The position numbers and the translations under genes are program-made. Shown in pieces: positions 5,758-5,889 of a DNA stretch of 5,889 nucleotides. The notes under the pieces were generated by a model. That model did not search any database. It had not been told where the DNA came from and saw only the letters and a list, made by a program, of their open reading frames with translations. Source of the stretch: Cyclobacteriaceae bacterium (lineage in GTDB: Bacteria; Bacteroidota; Bacteroidia; Cytophagales; Cyclobacteriaceae); assembly GCA_025363495.1 (NCBI GenBank), contig JANYDR010000386.1:1-5889 (forward strand), read 5' to 3'. The number at the start of each line of letters is the position of its first letter. Positions within the stretch are counted from its first letter, which is position 1.

Positions 5758-5889
5758 TTATCAGGTTAAAAATTTTTTGGATAAAATTTAGCCTGTGGCT
5801 CCAGAATTTATTGTTAGCTATACTGAAATGGCTTCTTTTCCGGTCGTCAAATCAACAAAAAAAAATTCTCATCTTCAGAACCGGATCCA
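5754..5889 (+). CDS. GT9-family (heptosyltransferase-like) glycosyltransferase, N-terminal fragment
   Basis: The frame opens after a TGA at 5745-5747 and stays open to the right edge (45 codons plus one base). GTG at 5754-5756 overlaps the polymerase stop as GTGA, the same junction as at 4282-4285, and is the only good start available; no ATG occurs in frame. The fragment has a basic, hydrophobic N-terminal segment (about 1-30: MIIRLKIFWIKFSLWLQNLL and on, with Trp and Lys interspersed), then QQKKILIFRTGS at 34-45. KKILIFRTGS matches the first strand and loop of GT9 enzymes, which normally continue with (I/L)GD; the last base, A, permits Ile. GT9 enzymes transfer heptose or related sugars from ADP-activated donors to LPS core or glycans. 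The extra leading segment may be a membrane-associating helix. A nine-A run at 5857-5865 spans codons 35-38. Only the first strand is visible, so the family call is moderate. Confidence 0.6.
   Translation, partial: MIIRLKIFWIKFSLWLQNLLLAILKWLLFRSSNQQKKILIFRTGS

Noticed and set aside
65..5888. GGATCC sites near both edges (65-70, 4013-4018, 5883-5888) as a sign of cloning junctions
   Set aside because: Genes read through them in frame with conserved residues, so they are ordinary restriction sites.

Overview
The window is a stretch of a surface-polysaccharide locus (O-antigen, capsule or exopolysaccharide type) from a moderately AT-rich bacterium. It encodes a hexapeptide-repeat acyltransferase (cut by the left edge), a nucleotide-sugar epimerase/dehydratase, two GT4-type glycosyltransferases, a small SAM-dependent methyltransferase, a polytopic membrane protein resembling an oligosaccharide repeat-unit polymerase, and the start of what looks like a GT9 (heptosyltransferase-like) glycosyltransferase cut by the right edge. 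No tRNA, rRNA, CRISPR array, insertion sequence or phage gene is visible. The lineage cannot be fixed. Most starts lack a clear Shine-Dalgarno sequence and have A/T-rich leaders, which fits Bacteroidota or a relative but is weak evidence. The GT9-like gene and the Wzy-like protein favour a Gram-negative envelope.

Layout: the acyltransferase (+, ends 269) converges on the epimerase (-, 275-1195) with only 5 bp between the stops. A hairpin with a T-run on the minus strand, inside the acyltransferase 3' end (200-221), is a good candidate terminator for the epimerase. The epimerase diverges from the next gene across about 150 bp (1196-1348) that must hold promoters in both directions. From 1349 to the right edge all genes run on the plus strand as one compact unit: GT4 (1349-2560), methyltransferase (2557-3168), GT4 (3182-4285), Wzy-like polymerase (4282-5757), GT9-like (5754-beyond). 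Three of the four junctions are 4-bp stop/start overlaps (ATGA, GTGA, GTGA), implying translational coupling.

Inferred joint role: the epimerase/dehydratase supplies an activated sugar; the glycosyltransferases build a lipid-linked repeat unit at the inner face of the cytoplasmic membrane; the acyltransferase and methyltransferase decorate it; the Wzy-like protein polymerises exported units. A flippase (Wzx) and a chain-length regulator are not in this window. Substrates cannot be read from the sequence.

I see no clearly new biological system. The points most worth a second look are the divergent polymerase candidate, the GTG-started GT9-like gene at the right edge, the terminator embedded in a convergent coding region, two near-perfect intragenic inverted repeats in the first glycosyltransferase, and three nine-base A/T homopolymers, one in each of the last three genes.
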